Source: UBA1127 sp034422455 (lineage in GTDB: Bacteria > Chloroflexota > Dehalococcoidia > Lucifugimonadales > UBA1127). From it: a stretch of DNA of 64,000 nt. The notes beneath the pieces are model-generated. The model saw only the letters and a list, made by a program, of their open reading frames with translations. It was not told the DNA's origin and searched no databases. This document shows positions 31,998 to 42,655 of this stretch, piece by piece. The DNA lies in contig DAOUJQ010000017.1 of NCBI GenBank assembly GCA_034422455.1, positions 26,572 through 90,571 of the forward strand. The letters run 5' to 3'. Both the position numbers and the translations under genes were made by a program. Numbering within the stretch: position 1 is the first letter of the stretch; each line of letters opens with the position of its first letter.

Positions 31998-32549
31998 ATG
32001 AGCAAGATTGTCACGCTGACCATGGTGTTCCTGCTGGCGCTTGCTGCTGTGGCGTGTGATTCCGGCGCCTCCGACGAAGAGCTGCAGGCGGAGTACGACC
32101 GCGGGTTCGCGGCGGGCCAGGCCGCTGCGGGTGAGGGCATGGAGAAGGTGTCTACCGTCGGTGTCGCCCTCGCTGAGTGGAGCATCACGCCCACCCCCAA
32201 CACCGTTCCCGCGGGGTTGGTCCGCTTTTCGGTTGCCAACGGCGGCCCGGACGACCCGCACGAGCTGGTCATCTTCAAGACCGACCTGCCCATCGATCAG
32301 TTGGAGCAGATCGCCATAGCGAATACTGAGGAGCGCGGCTTCCTTCCGGAAGAGGGCGTCGACGGCGTTGAGTTCATCGGCGAGATCGAGGAGTTCGACC
32401 CCGGTCAGCAGCGCTCCGGCGTCTTCGAGCTGAGCGCCGGCAACTACGTCTTCATCTGCAACATCGTGGAGCCGGAAGAGCTGGACGAGGAAGGCAATCC
32501 AGAGAGCCACCTCCTTGAAGGGATGGCTGTTCCCTTCACCGTCACCTAG
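31998..32549 (+). CDS. Cupredoxin-like lipoprotein (blue copper type)
   Basis: The 183 residues start at the ATG at 31998, with a perfect AAAGGAGG. A signal peptide ends in a lipobox LAAVAC (Cys near residue 22), so the mature protein is membrane-anchored outside the cell. A charged stretch follows, and then a cupredoxin fold: WSITPTPNTVPAGLVRFSVA, and the copper ligands His in DDPHELVIF, Cys in YVFICNIVEP, His in ESHLLEGM and Met in the same segment. All four ligands are present. It probably carries electrons or copper; no oxidase subunit is nearby. The spacing between Cys and the second His is long (acidic insert). Confidence 0.85.
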   Translation: MSKIVTLTMVFLLALAAVACDSGASDEELQAEYDRGFAAGQAAAGEGMEKVSTVGVALAEWSITPTPNTVPAGLVRFSVANGGPDDPHELVIFKTDLPIDQLEQIAIANTEERGFLPEEGVDGVEFIGEIEEFDPGQQRSGVFELSAGNYVFICNIVEPEELDEEGNPESHLLEGMAVPFTVT

Positions 32550-32561
32550 GCGGTTGCACGG

Positions 32562-32588
32562 ACGGGCCGCCCCGTCCCGGCGGCCCGT
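32562..32588 (+). terminator. Hairpin terminator after the cupredoxin gene
   Basis: A 10-bp stem (ACGGGCCGCC 32562-32571 with GGCGGCCCGT 32579-32588) closes a 7-nt loop 12 bases after the stop. The tail is only weakly T-rich. The gap from here to 32951 (about 360 bases) holds only degraded repeats, such as a family D remnant near 32706-32733. Confidence 0.65.
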
Positions 32589-32951
32589 CTCTCAGGGTAT
32601 TCGATTACTTCGATGCAAGCCTGCTGGGTGGGTGCCATTCCCGGACAGGCTGCGCGAGTGGGCGTCCTTCTCCGCCCGCCCCCGTTTCCCACGCGCACCG
32701 CAACTAGGTAGGGGTGACCCTTGTGTCGCCCCCACCCGTTCGCCTTGGCCTCCACTCGTCGCCGCCGCGAAGGCAGGGGCCCCGACAAACGCGCCCCATC
32801 CCGCCTAGCAGTCCGCACCTGCGCGGGGTAACATGAGGGGGACGCGTGCGCCACGTCGTTCAGTCGACTTGCGCGCGCCGAAAATGCCCAAGGCCGGCGG
32901 ATACGCCCTTACCCCTATCGCCCGGTATGCCGGCCGCGTGAGGAGCGTTAC

Positions 32952-34970
32952 ATGCCGGACGGCAACCTGGAGACCCTCTGCATCAACACCCTGCGCCTGC
33001 TCGCGGCCGACGCCGTGCAGCAGGCGGGCAACGGCCACCCCGGCGCTCCCATGGGCGCCGCCCCCATGGCCTACACCCTCTGGGACCGCTTCATGAAGCA
33101 CAACCCCTCGGACCCCAACTGGCACGACCGCGACCGTTTCGTCCTCTCCGCCGGCCACGCCTCCATGCTCCTCTATGGCCTCCTGCACCTCACCGGCTAC
33201 GACGTGCCCCTGGACGAGATCAAGCGGCTGCGCCAGTGGGGCAGCATCACCCCCGGCCACCCGGAGCGCGGCCTCACCCCCGGCGTCGAAGTGACCACCG
33301 GCCCCCTTGGCCAGGGCTTCGGCCACGCCGTCGGCCTCGCCCTTGCCGAGCAGTGGCTCGGCAGCCGGTACAACCGTCCGGGCCACACCGTTATCGACCA
33401 CCACACCTACGTCATCGCGTCTGATGGCGACCTCATGGAGGGCGTCGCAGCCGAGGCCGCGTCCCTCGCGGGCCACCTCGGCCTCGGCAAGCTCATCGTC
33501 CTGTACGACGACAACGAGATCTCCATCGAGGGCTCCACCGACCTCGCCTTCACCGAGGACGTGCCCGCGCGCTTCCGCGCCTACGGCTGGCACGTCACCG
33601 ACGTCGAGGCCGGCATGGACCCCGCCGCCGTCGAGCTCGGTCTGCGCGAGGCCCTCGCGGTCACGGATCGCCCCAGCCTCGTCGTCTGCCACACCGTCAT
33701 CGGCTACGGCGCCCCCAACAAGGCCGGCACGGCGTCCGCCCACGGCGCGGCCCTCGGCGCCGAGGAGGTCGCCCTCGCCAAGGAGGCCCTCGGCTGGACC
33801 TACGACGAGCCCTTCGCGACGCCCCGGGAAGCCCTCGACTACTGGCGCGGCGCCGTCCCTCGTGGCGAGCAGGCCCAGCGCGAGTGGAACGAGCGCTTCT
33901 CCGCGTACCGCGAGGCATACCCGGAGCTCGCCGCCGAGTTGGAACGGGTGTGGGACGGCGGCCTCCCCGAGGGCTGGAGTGCAGACGCCGACGTCCTCTT
34001 TACACCCGACGACAAGCCCATCTCGACGCGTGAGGCCTCCGGTCGCACGCTGAACGCCCTCGTGCAGCATGTGCAGGGCCTTGTCGGCGGCTCGGCCGAC
34101 CTCGCTCCCTCCAACAACACCCGCCTCCGGGAGCACGGCGACTTCAGCATGGACGACCGCGGCGCCAACAACCTCCACTTTGGCGTCCGAGAGCACGCCA
34201 TGGGCGCCGTAGCCAACGGCATGGCCCTCCACGGCGGCCTCGTGCCCTACACCGGCACCTTCCTCACCTTCTCCGACTACATGCGCCCGCCCATGCGGCT
34301 CGCCGCTCTCATGGGCATCCGCGTCGTCTACGTCTTTACCCACGACTCCATCGGCCTTGGCGAGGACGGTCCCACGCATCAGCCCATCGAGCACCTCGCC
34401 GGCCTCCGCGCCGTGCCGAACCTCACCGTCGTGCGTCCTGCCGACGCGACGGAGACCGTGGAGGCGTGGAAGGCCGCCATTGAGCGCACTGACGGCCCGT
34501 CCCTCCTCGTCTTCAGCCGTCAGAACCTCCCCGTGCTCGACCGCTCCGAGCTGGCCCCCGCGTCGGGCCTGCACTTTGGCGGCTACGTGCTGTGGGAGAG
34601 CGGCCCCGCGCCCGACGTCATCCTCATCGGCACCGGCTCCGAGGTTCACGTGGCGCTCGACGCCGGACGGCTGCTCGCCGGGCAGGGCGTCGCCGTCCGC
34701 GTTGTCTCCCTGCCCTCGTGGGAGCTCTTTGACGCCCAGCCGCGCGAGTATCGCGACAGCGTCCTCCCACCGGAGGTCACGGCACGCGTCTCCGTCGAGG
34801 CGGCGTCCTCCTTCGGCTGGGAACGCTACGTCGGCCCAAACGGGCGTATAGTCGGCATAGACCACTTTGGTGCGTCGGCCCCCGGTGGCGAGCTCTTCAA
34901 GCAGTTCGGCTTCACCCCGGAGCGCGTCGCCGCCGAGGCTGCTGAGTTGCTGGGGCGGGTGACGGCATGA
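32952..34970 (+). CDS. tkt: Transketolase
   Basis: Transketolase moves two-carbon units between sugar phosphates with thiamine diphosphate. The 672 residues match the full enzyme: GNGHPGAPMGAAPMAYTLWD, RDRFVLSAGHASMLLYGLLH, GHPERGLTPGVEVTTGPLGQ, the TPP-binding SDGDLMEGVAAEAASLAGHL, then in the second half GGSADLAPSNNT, FGVREHAMGAVANGMALHGG and THDSIGLGEDGPTHQPIEHL. A GGAGCG precedes the ATG. It is the first gene of the pentose-phosphate operon, its stop overlapping rpiB by 4 bases (ATGA). Confidence 0.97.
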   Translation: MPDGNLETLCINTLRLLAADAVQQAGNGHPGAPMGAAPMAYTLWDRFMKHNPSDPNWHDRDRFVLSAGHASMLLYGLLHLTGYDVPLDEIKRLRQWGSITPGHPERGLTPGVEVTTGPLGQGFGHAVGLALAEQWLGSRYNRPGHTVIDHHTYVIASDGDLMEGVAAEAASLAGHLGLGKLIVLYDDNEISIEGSTDLAFTEDVPARFRAYGWHVTDVEAGMDPAAVELGLREALAVTDRPSLVVCHTVIGYGAPNKAGTASAHGAALGAEEVALAKEALGWTYDEPFATPREALDYWRGAVPRGEQAQREWNERFSAYREAYPELAAELERVWDGGLPEGWSADADVLFTPDDKPISTREASGRTLNALVQHVQGLVGGSADLAPSNNTRLREHGDFSMDDRGANNLHFGVREHAMGAVANGMALHGGLVPYTGTFLTFSDYMRPPMRLAALMGIRVVYVFTHDSIGLGEDGPTHQPIEHLAGLRAVPNLTVVRPADATETVEAWKAAIERTDGPSLLVFSRQNLPVLDRSELAPASGLHFGGYVLWESGPAPDVILIGTGSEVHVALDAGRLLAGQGVAVRVVSLPSWELFDAQPREYRDSVLPPEVTARVSVEAASSFGWERYVGPNGRIVGIDHFGASAPGGELFKQFGFTPERVAAEAAELLGRVTA

Positions 34971-35449
34971 CTAGGCGCGTAGCCATATCCGCGGACCACG
35001 GCGGCTTCCCCATCAAGGCGGAGCTGGCCGAGTGGCTGCGCTCCCAGGGGCACGAGGTCGTCGACCTTGGCGCCCACGAGCTTGACCCGCTGGACGACTA
35101 CCCCGACTTTGCCGAGATTGCGGCCCAGGCCATCGTCTCCGGCCAGGCCGAGCGCGCCATCGTGCTCTGCGGCAGCGGCGTTGGCGCCAGCATCGCCGCC
35201 AACAAGGTGCCCGGCGTCCGCGCCGCCGTCGCCCACGACGTCTACTCGGCCCACCAGGGTGTTGAGCACGACGACATGAACGTCCTCTGCATCGGTGCGC
35301 GCGTCGTCGGCATCGAGGTCGCCAAGGAGCTGGCGGACGCCTTCCTCTCCGCCCAGATGCTGGAGGGTGAGAAGTACCATCGCCGGTTGAAGAAGGTGTT
35401 TGACATGGAGGAACGCGCCATGCGTCCCCAGGGAGGTGAGCGTGGCTAA
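34967..35449 (+). CDS. rpiB: Ribose-5-phosphate isomerase B
   Basis: RpiB interconverts ribose-5- and ribulose-5-phosphate. The 160 residues show AISADHGGFPIKAELAEWL, HEVVDLGAHELDPLDDYPDF, the active-site AIVLCGSGVGASIAANKVPG and VYSAHQGVEHDDMNVLCIGA with the catalytic Cys and general acid residues. It starts within the tkt stop and its end overlaps the next gene by 8 bases, so all are translationally coupled. Confidence 0.97.
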   Translation: MTRRVAISADHGGFPIKAELAEWLRSQGHEVVDLGAHELDPLDDYPDFAEIAAQAIVSGQAERAIVLCGSGVGASIAANKVPGVRAAVAHDVYSAHQGVEHDDMNVLCIGARVVGIEVAKELADAFLSAQMLEGEKYHRRLKKVFDMEERAMRPQGGERG

Positions 35450-38162
35450 CACGCTTCAGGAGACCCGGAAGCTGGGCCAGTCCATCTGGTACGACAACGT
35501 CAGCCGCTGCCTGATCGCCTCCGGTGCAATGGCCGTCCTGGTCGAGGCCGGCATCACGGGCCTGACGTCCAACCCGACCATTTTCGAGAAGGCCATCTCA
35601 TCCGGCGCCGACTACGACGAGCAGCTTCTCGCCCTGGCCCTCGCCGGCGCTGACGCCACCGGGGCCTTCGAGGGCCTGGCCATCGAGGACATTCAGGCCG
35701 TCGCCGACCTCCTCCGCCCGGTCTACGACGCCACCGGCGGCGCCGACGGCTTCGCCTCCTTGGAGGTCAGCCCGACGCTCGCCCACGACACCGAGGCCAC
35801 CGTCACCGAGGCCCAGCGGCTCTTCGCCGCCCTGGACCGACCCAACGTCATGATCAAGGTCCCCGGCACGCCCGAGGGCGTCCCCGCCGTCGAGCGGCTC
35901 ATTGGCGAGGGCATCAACGTCAACGTCACCCTCCTCTTCCACCGCGATGCCTACAGCCGCGTCCGCGACGCCTACATCGCCGGCTTGGAGCGCCTCGCCG
36001 AGTCCGGCGGCGACCTGTCCCGCGTCGCCTCCGTCGCCTCCTTCTTCGTCAGCCGCGTCGACACCGCCGTCGACGGCCTGCTGGAGCCGCGCGTACAGTC
36101 CGGCGAGGAGGAGCTGGCGGATCTGCTCGGTAGGGCAGCCATCGCCAACGCCGCTCTCGCCTACCGCGACTTCCAGGAGACCGTTGCTACCCAGCGCTTT
36201 CAGGCGCTCAAAGCTAGGGGCGCCCGTGCGCAGCGGCCCCTGTGGGCCAGCACAGGCACCAAGAACGCCGCCTACAGCGACGTCCTCTACATCGACTCCC
36301 TCATCGCCCCGGACACCGTCAACACCATGCCCCCGGCCACGCTGGACAGCTACCTCGACCACGGCAGCGTCGCCCTCTCCCTCGAGCCCGCCATCCCCGA
36401 GGCTGAGCGCACTCTGGATGCTCTGGAGGCCGCGGGTGTCAGCATGGCGGAGGTCACCGATAAGCTTCTCGCCGACGGCGTGAAGGCCTTTGCCGACTCC
36501 TTTGTCACCCTCCTCGCCAACGTGGAGGAGAAGAAGGCCGCGCTCTTGGCCGACCACTACGCCGCGAGCGCCGCCCTTGGCGACTCCGCATCCGCCGTGG
36601 ACGCGACGGTCACCGATCTGGCCGGGCGCGACGCCGTCCGCCGCGTCTGGCAACTCGACCACACCCTCTGGAAGCCGGACCCCACGGAGCTGAGCAACCG
36701 CCTCGGCTGGCTCACCCTCCCTGCCGACATGCGCGCCCACGCAGACGACCTCCAGGCCTTCGCCGACGAGGTTCGCGACATGGGCATTCGCGACGTCGTC
36801 CTCCTTGGCATGGGCGGCAGCAGCCTCGGCGCGGAGGTGCTCCACTGCGTCTTTGGGGTGGCCTCTGGCCGCCCGCGCCTCACCGTGCTGGACACCACCG
36901 TGCCCGACTGGATTCACGCCGCCCGCAACGCCATCGACATCCGCCGCACGCTCTTCCTCGTTTCCTCTAAGTCCGGCGGCACTCTTGAGACCCTCACCGG
37001 CTACCGTTACTTCCGCTCACTGGCCGACGCTGCGCTTGGCGAGGACGCCGGCAGCCATTTCGTCGCCATCACCGACGCTGGCAGCGGGCTGGAGCGCCTC
37101 GCCCGCGACGAGGGGTTTCTCCGCACCTTCCTCAACCCGGAGACCATCGGCGGGCGCTACTCCGTCCTCTCCTACTTCGGCCTCGTGCCCGCCGTCCTGA
37201 TCGGCATCGACGTCGCCGCGCTCCTCGACCGTGCCGCCCTCATGCAGTGCGCCTGCGGCGAGTCCGTCCCTGCCGCCGACCACCCCGGTCTGCAGCTTGG
37301 CGCTGCCATTGGCACGCTGGCGACCGCCGGTCGCGACAAGCTCACCTTTGTGACCACGCCGTCCCTCGACAGCTTCGGTCTCTGGGCCGAGCAGCTCATC
37401 GCCGAGAGCCTTGGCAAGGAGGGCACGGGAATCGTCCCCGTCGCCAACGAGCCGTTGACAGACCCCGCGCACTACGGCGCAGACCGCGTCTTCGCCTACC
37501 TCCGCCTGGACGGCGACGATGCCCAGGCCACTGACGACGCCGTCGCCGCACTGGAGGCCGCCGGTCACCCCGTCCTGCGCTTCACCCTTCGTGACCGCGC
37601 GGACCTTGCCGCCGAGATGTACCGCTGGGAGTTCGCCACCGCCGTCGCGGGCGCGGTCCTCGGCGTGAACCCCTTCGACCAGCCCAACGTGCAGCTCGCC
37701 AAGGACAACACCGCGGCGGTCCTCTCGGTGTACGAACGAGACGGCGCGCTGTCGGAACCCCCCGCCACGCCGTCCGTCGACGAGCTCTTGGCGCAGGCCG
37801 CCCCCGGCGACTACCTCAGCGTCATGGCCTACGTCCACCAGACGCCGGAGGTCGACGCAGCCATCGACTCCCTGCGCCGCCGTGTCATGGAGCGCCACGC
37901 CATCGCCACAACCTCCGGCTACGGCCCGCGCTTCCTCCACTCCACGGGGCAGCTCCACAAGGGCGGCCCCTTGACGGGCCTCTTCCTGCAGATCACCGCC
38001 GCCCACCCCTACGACATCGACGTTCCGGGACAGCGCTACACCTTCGGCACGCTGGCCGGCGCCCAGGCCCTCGGCGACCTGCAGGCGTTGCAGGCCGCTG
38101 GCCTCCGGGTTGCCCACGTGCATCTCACCGGCGACGTCGCCGAGGGCATAGCCGCCCTGTAG
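35442..38162 (+). CDS. Bifunctional transaldolase/glucose-6-phosphate isomerase
   Basis: This 906-residue protein fuses two sugar-phosphate enzymes. From the GTG at 35442 (AGGTGAG before it), residues 1-360 are transaldolase (YDNVSRCLI, GLTSNPTIFEKAI, PNVMIKVPGTPEG with the Schiff-base Lys, WASTGTKNAAYSDVLYIDSL). Residues from about 400 are phosphoglucose isomerase (LLGMGGSSLGAEVLHCVFGV, FLVSSKSGGTLETL, FRTFLNPETIGGRYSVLSY, QLHKGGPLTGLFLQI). Tal-Pgi fusions are known in several bacteria. It allows direct passage from sedoheptulose-7-phosphate products to glucose-6-phosphate for the zwf step in the same operon. An upstream in-frame ATG at 35400 lies inside rpiB and is not favoured. Confidence 0.96.
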   Translation: MANTLQETRKLGQSIWYDNVSRCLIASGAMAVLVEAGITGLTSNPTIFEKAISSGADYDEQLLALALAGADATGAFEGLAIEDIQAVADLLRPVYDATGGADGFASLEVSPTLAHDTEATVTEAQRLFAALDRPNVMIKVPGTPEGVPAVERLIGEGINVNVTLLFHRDAYSRVRDAYIAGLERLAESGGDLSRVASVASFFVSRVDTAVDGLLEPRVQSGEEELADLLGRAAIANAALAYRDFQETVATQRFQALKARGARAQRPLWASTGTKNAAYSDVLYIDSLIAPDTVNTMPPATLDSYLDHGSVALSLEPAIPEAERTLDALEAAGVSMAEVTDKLLADGVKAFADSFVTLLANVEEKKAALLADHYAASAALGDSASAVDATVTDLAGRDAVRRVWQLDHTLWKPDPTELSNRLGWLTLPADMRAHADDLQAFADEVRDMGIRDVVLLGMGGSSLGAEVLHCVFGVASGRPRLTVLDTTVPDWIHAARNAIDIRRTLFLVSSKSGGTLETLTGYRYFRSLADAALGEDAGSHFVAITDAGSGLERLARDEGFLRTFLNPETIGGRYSVLSYFGLVPAVLIGIDVAALLDRAALMQCACGESVPAADHPGLQLGAAIGTLATAGRDKLTFVTTPSLDSFGLWAEQLIAESLGKEGTGIVPVANEPLTDPAHYGADRVFAYLRLDGDDAQATDDAVAALEAAGHPVLRFTLRDRADLAAEMYRWEFATAVAGAVLGVNPFDQPNVQLAKDNTAAVLSVYERDGALSEPPATPSVDELLAQAAPGDYLSVMAYVHQTPEVDAAIDSLRRRVMERHAIATTSGYGPRFLHSTGQLHKGGPLTGLFLQITAAHPYDIDVPGQRYTFGTLAGAQALGDLQALQAAGLRVAHVHLTGDVAEGIAAL

Positions 38163-38187
38163 CCTCTGCCCCTGAAAGGAGCGAGCC

Positions 38188-39095
38188 ATGGAACTGGGTA
38201 TGATTGGCCTGGGTCGCATGGGCGCGAACATGGTCTTGCGTCTCATCCGCGGCGGCCATCGCGTCGTCGCCTACGACCTCCGCCCCGAGGCCGTCCGCGA
38301 GGTCGAGGCCCAGGGAGCAGTCGGCGCGTCGTCCCTCGCCGAGCTCGCCGCCCAGCTCACCCCGCCCCGTGCCGCGTGGGTGATGACCCCCGCGGGCGAG
38401 GTCACGGAGCGCACCATCACCGCCGTCTGCGGCGCCCTCTCCCCCGGCGACATCGTCATCGACGGTGGCAATGCCAACTACAAGGACAGCATGCGCCGCG
38501 CCGCCACCCTGAAGGCCCAGGGGATCCACTTCCTGGACGCGGGCACCAGCGGCGGCATCTGGGGCCTGACCGAGGGCTACAGCCTCATGGTCGGCGGCGA
38601 GAAGGAGGCCTTCGACTACGTCGAGCCCATCTTCCAGACCCTTGCGCCCGCTCCTGACCGCGGCTACGGCCACGTCGGCCCCCCCGGCGCCGGCCACTTC
38701 ACCAAGATGGTCCACAACGGCATCGAGTACGGCATGATGGAGGCCTATGCCGAGGGATTCGAGCTCATGAAGGCCAAGGAAGAGCTCAACCTGGACCTCG
38801 CCCAGATATCCGAGATCTGGCGCTACGGCAGCGTCGTCCGCTCCTGGCTCCTCGACCTCACCGCAGAGGCCCTCCAGAACGACCCCGACATGGCCGGCCT
38901 CGCTCCCTACGTCGAGGACTCTGGAGAGGGCCGCTGGACCGTCGACGAGTCCGTCGCCCTCGGCGTCCCCGCGCCGGCCATCACTCTCGCGCTCCAGATG
39001 CGCTTCCGCTCCCGCCAGGACGATTCCTTCGGCGCGAAGCTCCTGGCCGCCATGCGCAACCAGTTCGGCGGCCACGCGGTGAGAAAGGCCGAGTG

Positions 39096-39096
<1 letters not shown>
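38188..39096 (+). CDS. gnd: 6-phosphogluconate dehydrogenase, short (GndA/YqeC-like) type
   Basis: This enzyme oxidatively decarboxylates 6-phosphogluconate to ribulose-5-phosphate. The 302 residues are the short form, usually NAD-preferring: GMIGLGRMGANMVLRLIRGG, DGGNANYKDSMRRAATL, FLDAGTSGGIWGLTEGYSLM, GPPGAGHFTKMVHNGIEYGM (catalytic Lys and Asn) and EIWRYGSVVRSWLLDLTAEA. Coenzyme choice is not proven. The start has AAAGGAGCG. The stop codon overlaps the zwf ATG by one base. Confidence 0.95.
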
Positions 39097-40563
<1,467 letters not shown>

Positions 40564-40574
<11 letters not shown>

Positions 40575-41472
40575 CCCGGAGATCGAGGTCTTCTCTACGA
40601 AGCGCGAGGCAGCCTACGCCCTCGCTTCGCTGGTGAGCTACTGCTCTGAAGCGAGCATCGCCGGGCGAGGCCGCTTCACCATCGCTCTCGCCGGCGGCTC
40701 GACCCCCGCAACCCTCTACCGCGCCCTCGCCCTGCCCCTCTTCGCCCGCGACATCGACTGGTCGCGATGGCACGTCTTCTGGGGCGACGAGCGCTGCGTC
40801 CCGCCGGACCACCCCGACAGCAACTACGGCATGGCCCGCCGCGCCCTCCTTGACCGCGTGCCCATCCCCCCGTCGCAGGTGCACCGCATGCACGGCGAGG
40901 CCCCGCCGGATCAGGCCGCCGCCCACTACGAGCGCACGTTGCACGACGTCCTCGGCCCCGGCGGGCGGCTCGACCTCGTCCTCCTCGGCATGGGCGACGA
41001 CGGCCACACCGCCTCCCTCTTCCCCAACACCGTCGCACTGGACGAGCGCGACCGCCTCGTCGTCGCCAACTGGGTCCCCCACCTGAACGACTACCGTCTC
41101 ACTCTCACCTTGCCAGCCATCAACGCCGCCCGCACCGTCGCCGTCTTCGTTACTGGCGCAAGCAAGGCCAAAGCCGTCCGCCGCGCCCTCGCTCCCGTTG
41201 CACGTGACGAGACTCCGCCAATCGCCTTCGTCGCGCCCGTCGACGGCCCCACCTGCTGGTTCCTCACCGAATCCGCGTACTCGTCTTTCTGGCAGGGGGT
41301 CGCTTCATCCGCATCCCGCCGCGTCGTTCCTGCGAAGGCAGGAACCCAGAGGGGCTGGGCAGTGGAGGGGCCGACAACCGCCCACGCTGAGCGCCCGCAC
41401 CACTCCGTTCGCCCTGAGCCTGTCGAAGGGTCCCACGAACGGAGTGGCCCACACCCCACGGGCCAGGCGTAG
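40564..41472 (+). CDS. pgl: 6-phosphogluconolactonase with repeat-derived C-terminal tail
   Basis: Pgl hydrolyses the lactone from Zwf. The start is the ATG at 40564 within the zwf end; an apparent longer frame upstream is only a shadow of zwf. Residues 1-245 are the DevB-type domain: RFTIALAGGSTPATLYRALA, WHVFWGDERCVPPDHPDSNY, VLLGMGDDGHTASLFPNTV and LTLTLPAINAARTVAVFVTG. From about residue 253 the sequence is not from the family but is read from family B and A repeats (RRVVPAKAGTQRG, VRPEPVEGS), ending at 302. The domain itself looks complete. Confidence 0.94.
41321..41440. repeat. Families B and A repeats inside the 3' end of pgl
   Basis: TTCCTGCGAAGGCAGGAA (near 41329-41346) and GCCCTGAGCCTGTCGAAGGG (41411-41430) form palindromes within the reading frame. 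They extend pgl by about 50 codons beyond its natural end. Confidence 0.85.
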
Positions 41473-41481
41473 GCGCGCCCC

Positions 41482-42426
41482 ATGGAAATGGCGGAAGTCC
41501 TCTCCCTCTGGTGGGTCTACCCCGTCTGCGTCTTGATCGCCGCCACCGCCATCGCCAACGGCATCAGCGGCGCGCTCTTCTTCGCCCCCTTCTTCCTCCT
41601 CGTCGTCGGCCTTCCCCCGGCCGAGGCCATCGGCGGCGGCCTCATGACGATGGTCTTCGGCACCGCGTCCGGCACCTTCAGCTACACCCGCCAGGGCGTC
41701 GTCGACTTCACCATCGTCCGCGCGCTGCTGCTGGTCACCGTGCCCCTCGCCATGGCCGGTGCCCTCGTCGCCATCATGGTGGACGCCGACGCCCTCCGCG
41801 TCGTCCTGGGCGCGGGTCTCATCGCCCTCGCCGCCTTCCTCCTCTGGAACAACGTCCGCCGCAACCGCGCGGCTTCCCAACCCGTTCGTCCTGAGCCTGT
41901 CGAAGGGTCCCGCGAACGCGGGAACCCCGACGGGCAGGACGCGACTGCCGCACCCGTTCGCCCTGATCCCTCACACGAAGCCGTTCGCCCTGAGCCTGTT
42001 GAAGGGCCGTCCCCCGCCGTCATCCTCGCCCGCGACGGCCGCGAGTACCGCTACACCCGCCCGGGCCGCACCGGCACCCAGGCGATGGGCGCGGGCGGCG
42101 CATTCCTCCAGGGCCTCATGGGCGCCGGCCTGCCGGAGGTCACCACCACGCAGCTCGTCCTTCGAGGCAAGCTCCCGCCCCGCATCGCCGTCGCCACGTC
42201 CGTCACCACGCTCACCGTCACCGTGTTCTTCGCCGCGCTCATCCACGCCATCGGCGGCGAGCCTCCGTGGCACGTCGCCCTCTGGTCGTGCCCCGGCGCC
42301 CTCACCGGCGCCCAGTTCGGCGCCCGGCTCCAGGCCAAGCTCTCCCCCAACGTCTCCGAACGCCTCCTCGCCGTCGTTTTCACCGCCGTCGGCATCCTCG
42401 TCATCGCGCTCCAGGGGACGGGGTAG
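41482..42426 (+). CDS. TauE/SafE family permease with repeat insertion in central loop
   Basis: The family exports or imports sulfonates and other organic anions. The 314 residues have hydrophobic segments in two groups (residues 5-130 and 190-314) with the conserved SGALFFAPFFLLVVGLPPAEA and GAFLQGLMGAGLPEVTTTQL halves. Residues 134-176 between them are read from family A and related repeats (VRPEPVEGSRERGN, AVRPEPVEGPS) and lie in the predicted cytoplasmic loop. It starts 10 bases after pgl. Whether it belongs to the pentose-phosphate operon by function is doubtful; the substrate is unknown. Confidence 0.9.
   Translation: MEMAEVLSLWWVYPVCVLIAATAIANGISGALFFAPFFLLVVGLPPAEAIGGGLMTMVFGTASGTFSYTRQGVVDFTIVRALLLVTVPLAMAGALVAIMVDADALRVVLGAGLIALAAFLLWNNVRRNRAASQPVRPEPVEGSRERGNPDGQDATAAPVRPDPSHEAVRPEPVEGPSPAVILARDGREYRYTRPGRTGTQAMGAGGAFLQGLMGAGLPEVTTTQLVLRGKLPPRIAVATSVTTLTVTVFFAALIHAIGGEPPWHVALWSCPGALTGAQFGARLQAKLSPNVSERLLAVVFTAVGILVIALQGTG
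41880..42012. repeat. Family A repeats inside TauE gene
   Basis: GTTCGTCCTGAGCCTGTCGA (41884-41903) and GTTCGCCCTGAGCCTGTTGA (41984-42003), each followed by AGGG, flank a shorter decayed copy near 41960. All are open in the TauE frame. Confidence 0.85.
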
Positions 42427-42430
42427 CTCC

Positions 42431-42497
42431 TCTTCGTCGTTCCTGCGAAGCCTGCCCCCGTACCCCGATACGGGGGCAGGAACCTGGAGGGGCGGCG
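42431..42497. repeat. Compound family B/C repeat
   Basis: TTCCTGCG at 42439 and GGCAGGAACCTGGAGGGG near 42475 are the arms of a family B repeat. It is interrupted by a nested palindrome CCCGTACCCCGATACGGGG. The same compound form is at 57590-57655. Confidence 0.75.
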
Positions 42498-42609
42498 AGG
42501 TGTGGGGGCTCCGCAGCCCACTCTCGTTTCCCCAACCCCTCGTCGTTCCTGCAAATCCAGAGAAGTGGTCAGCGGAAGGCGCCTCCGCAGTTCTTTGATC
42601 ACCCCCCTC

Positions 42610-42618
42610 TGCTATACT
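42610..42618 (+). promoter_or_regulatory. Extended -10 of pyrF
   Basis: TGC followed by TATACT (42610-42618) lies 38 bases before the pyrF ATG. No matching -35 is seen. Confidence 0.5.
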
Positions 42619-42655
42619 CTCCCCAGCCCCCCCACCCCCACCGCAGGAGCCGCCC

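Noticed and set aside
32805..34865. A 686-codon minus-strand frame
   Set aside because: It is antisense to transketolase, which has all its catalytic motifs. The product is Gly/Val/Glu-rich and low in complexity.
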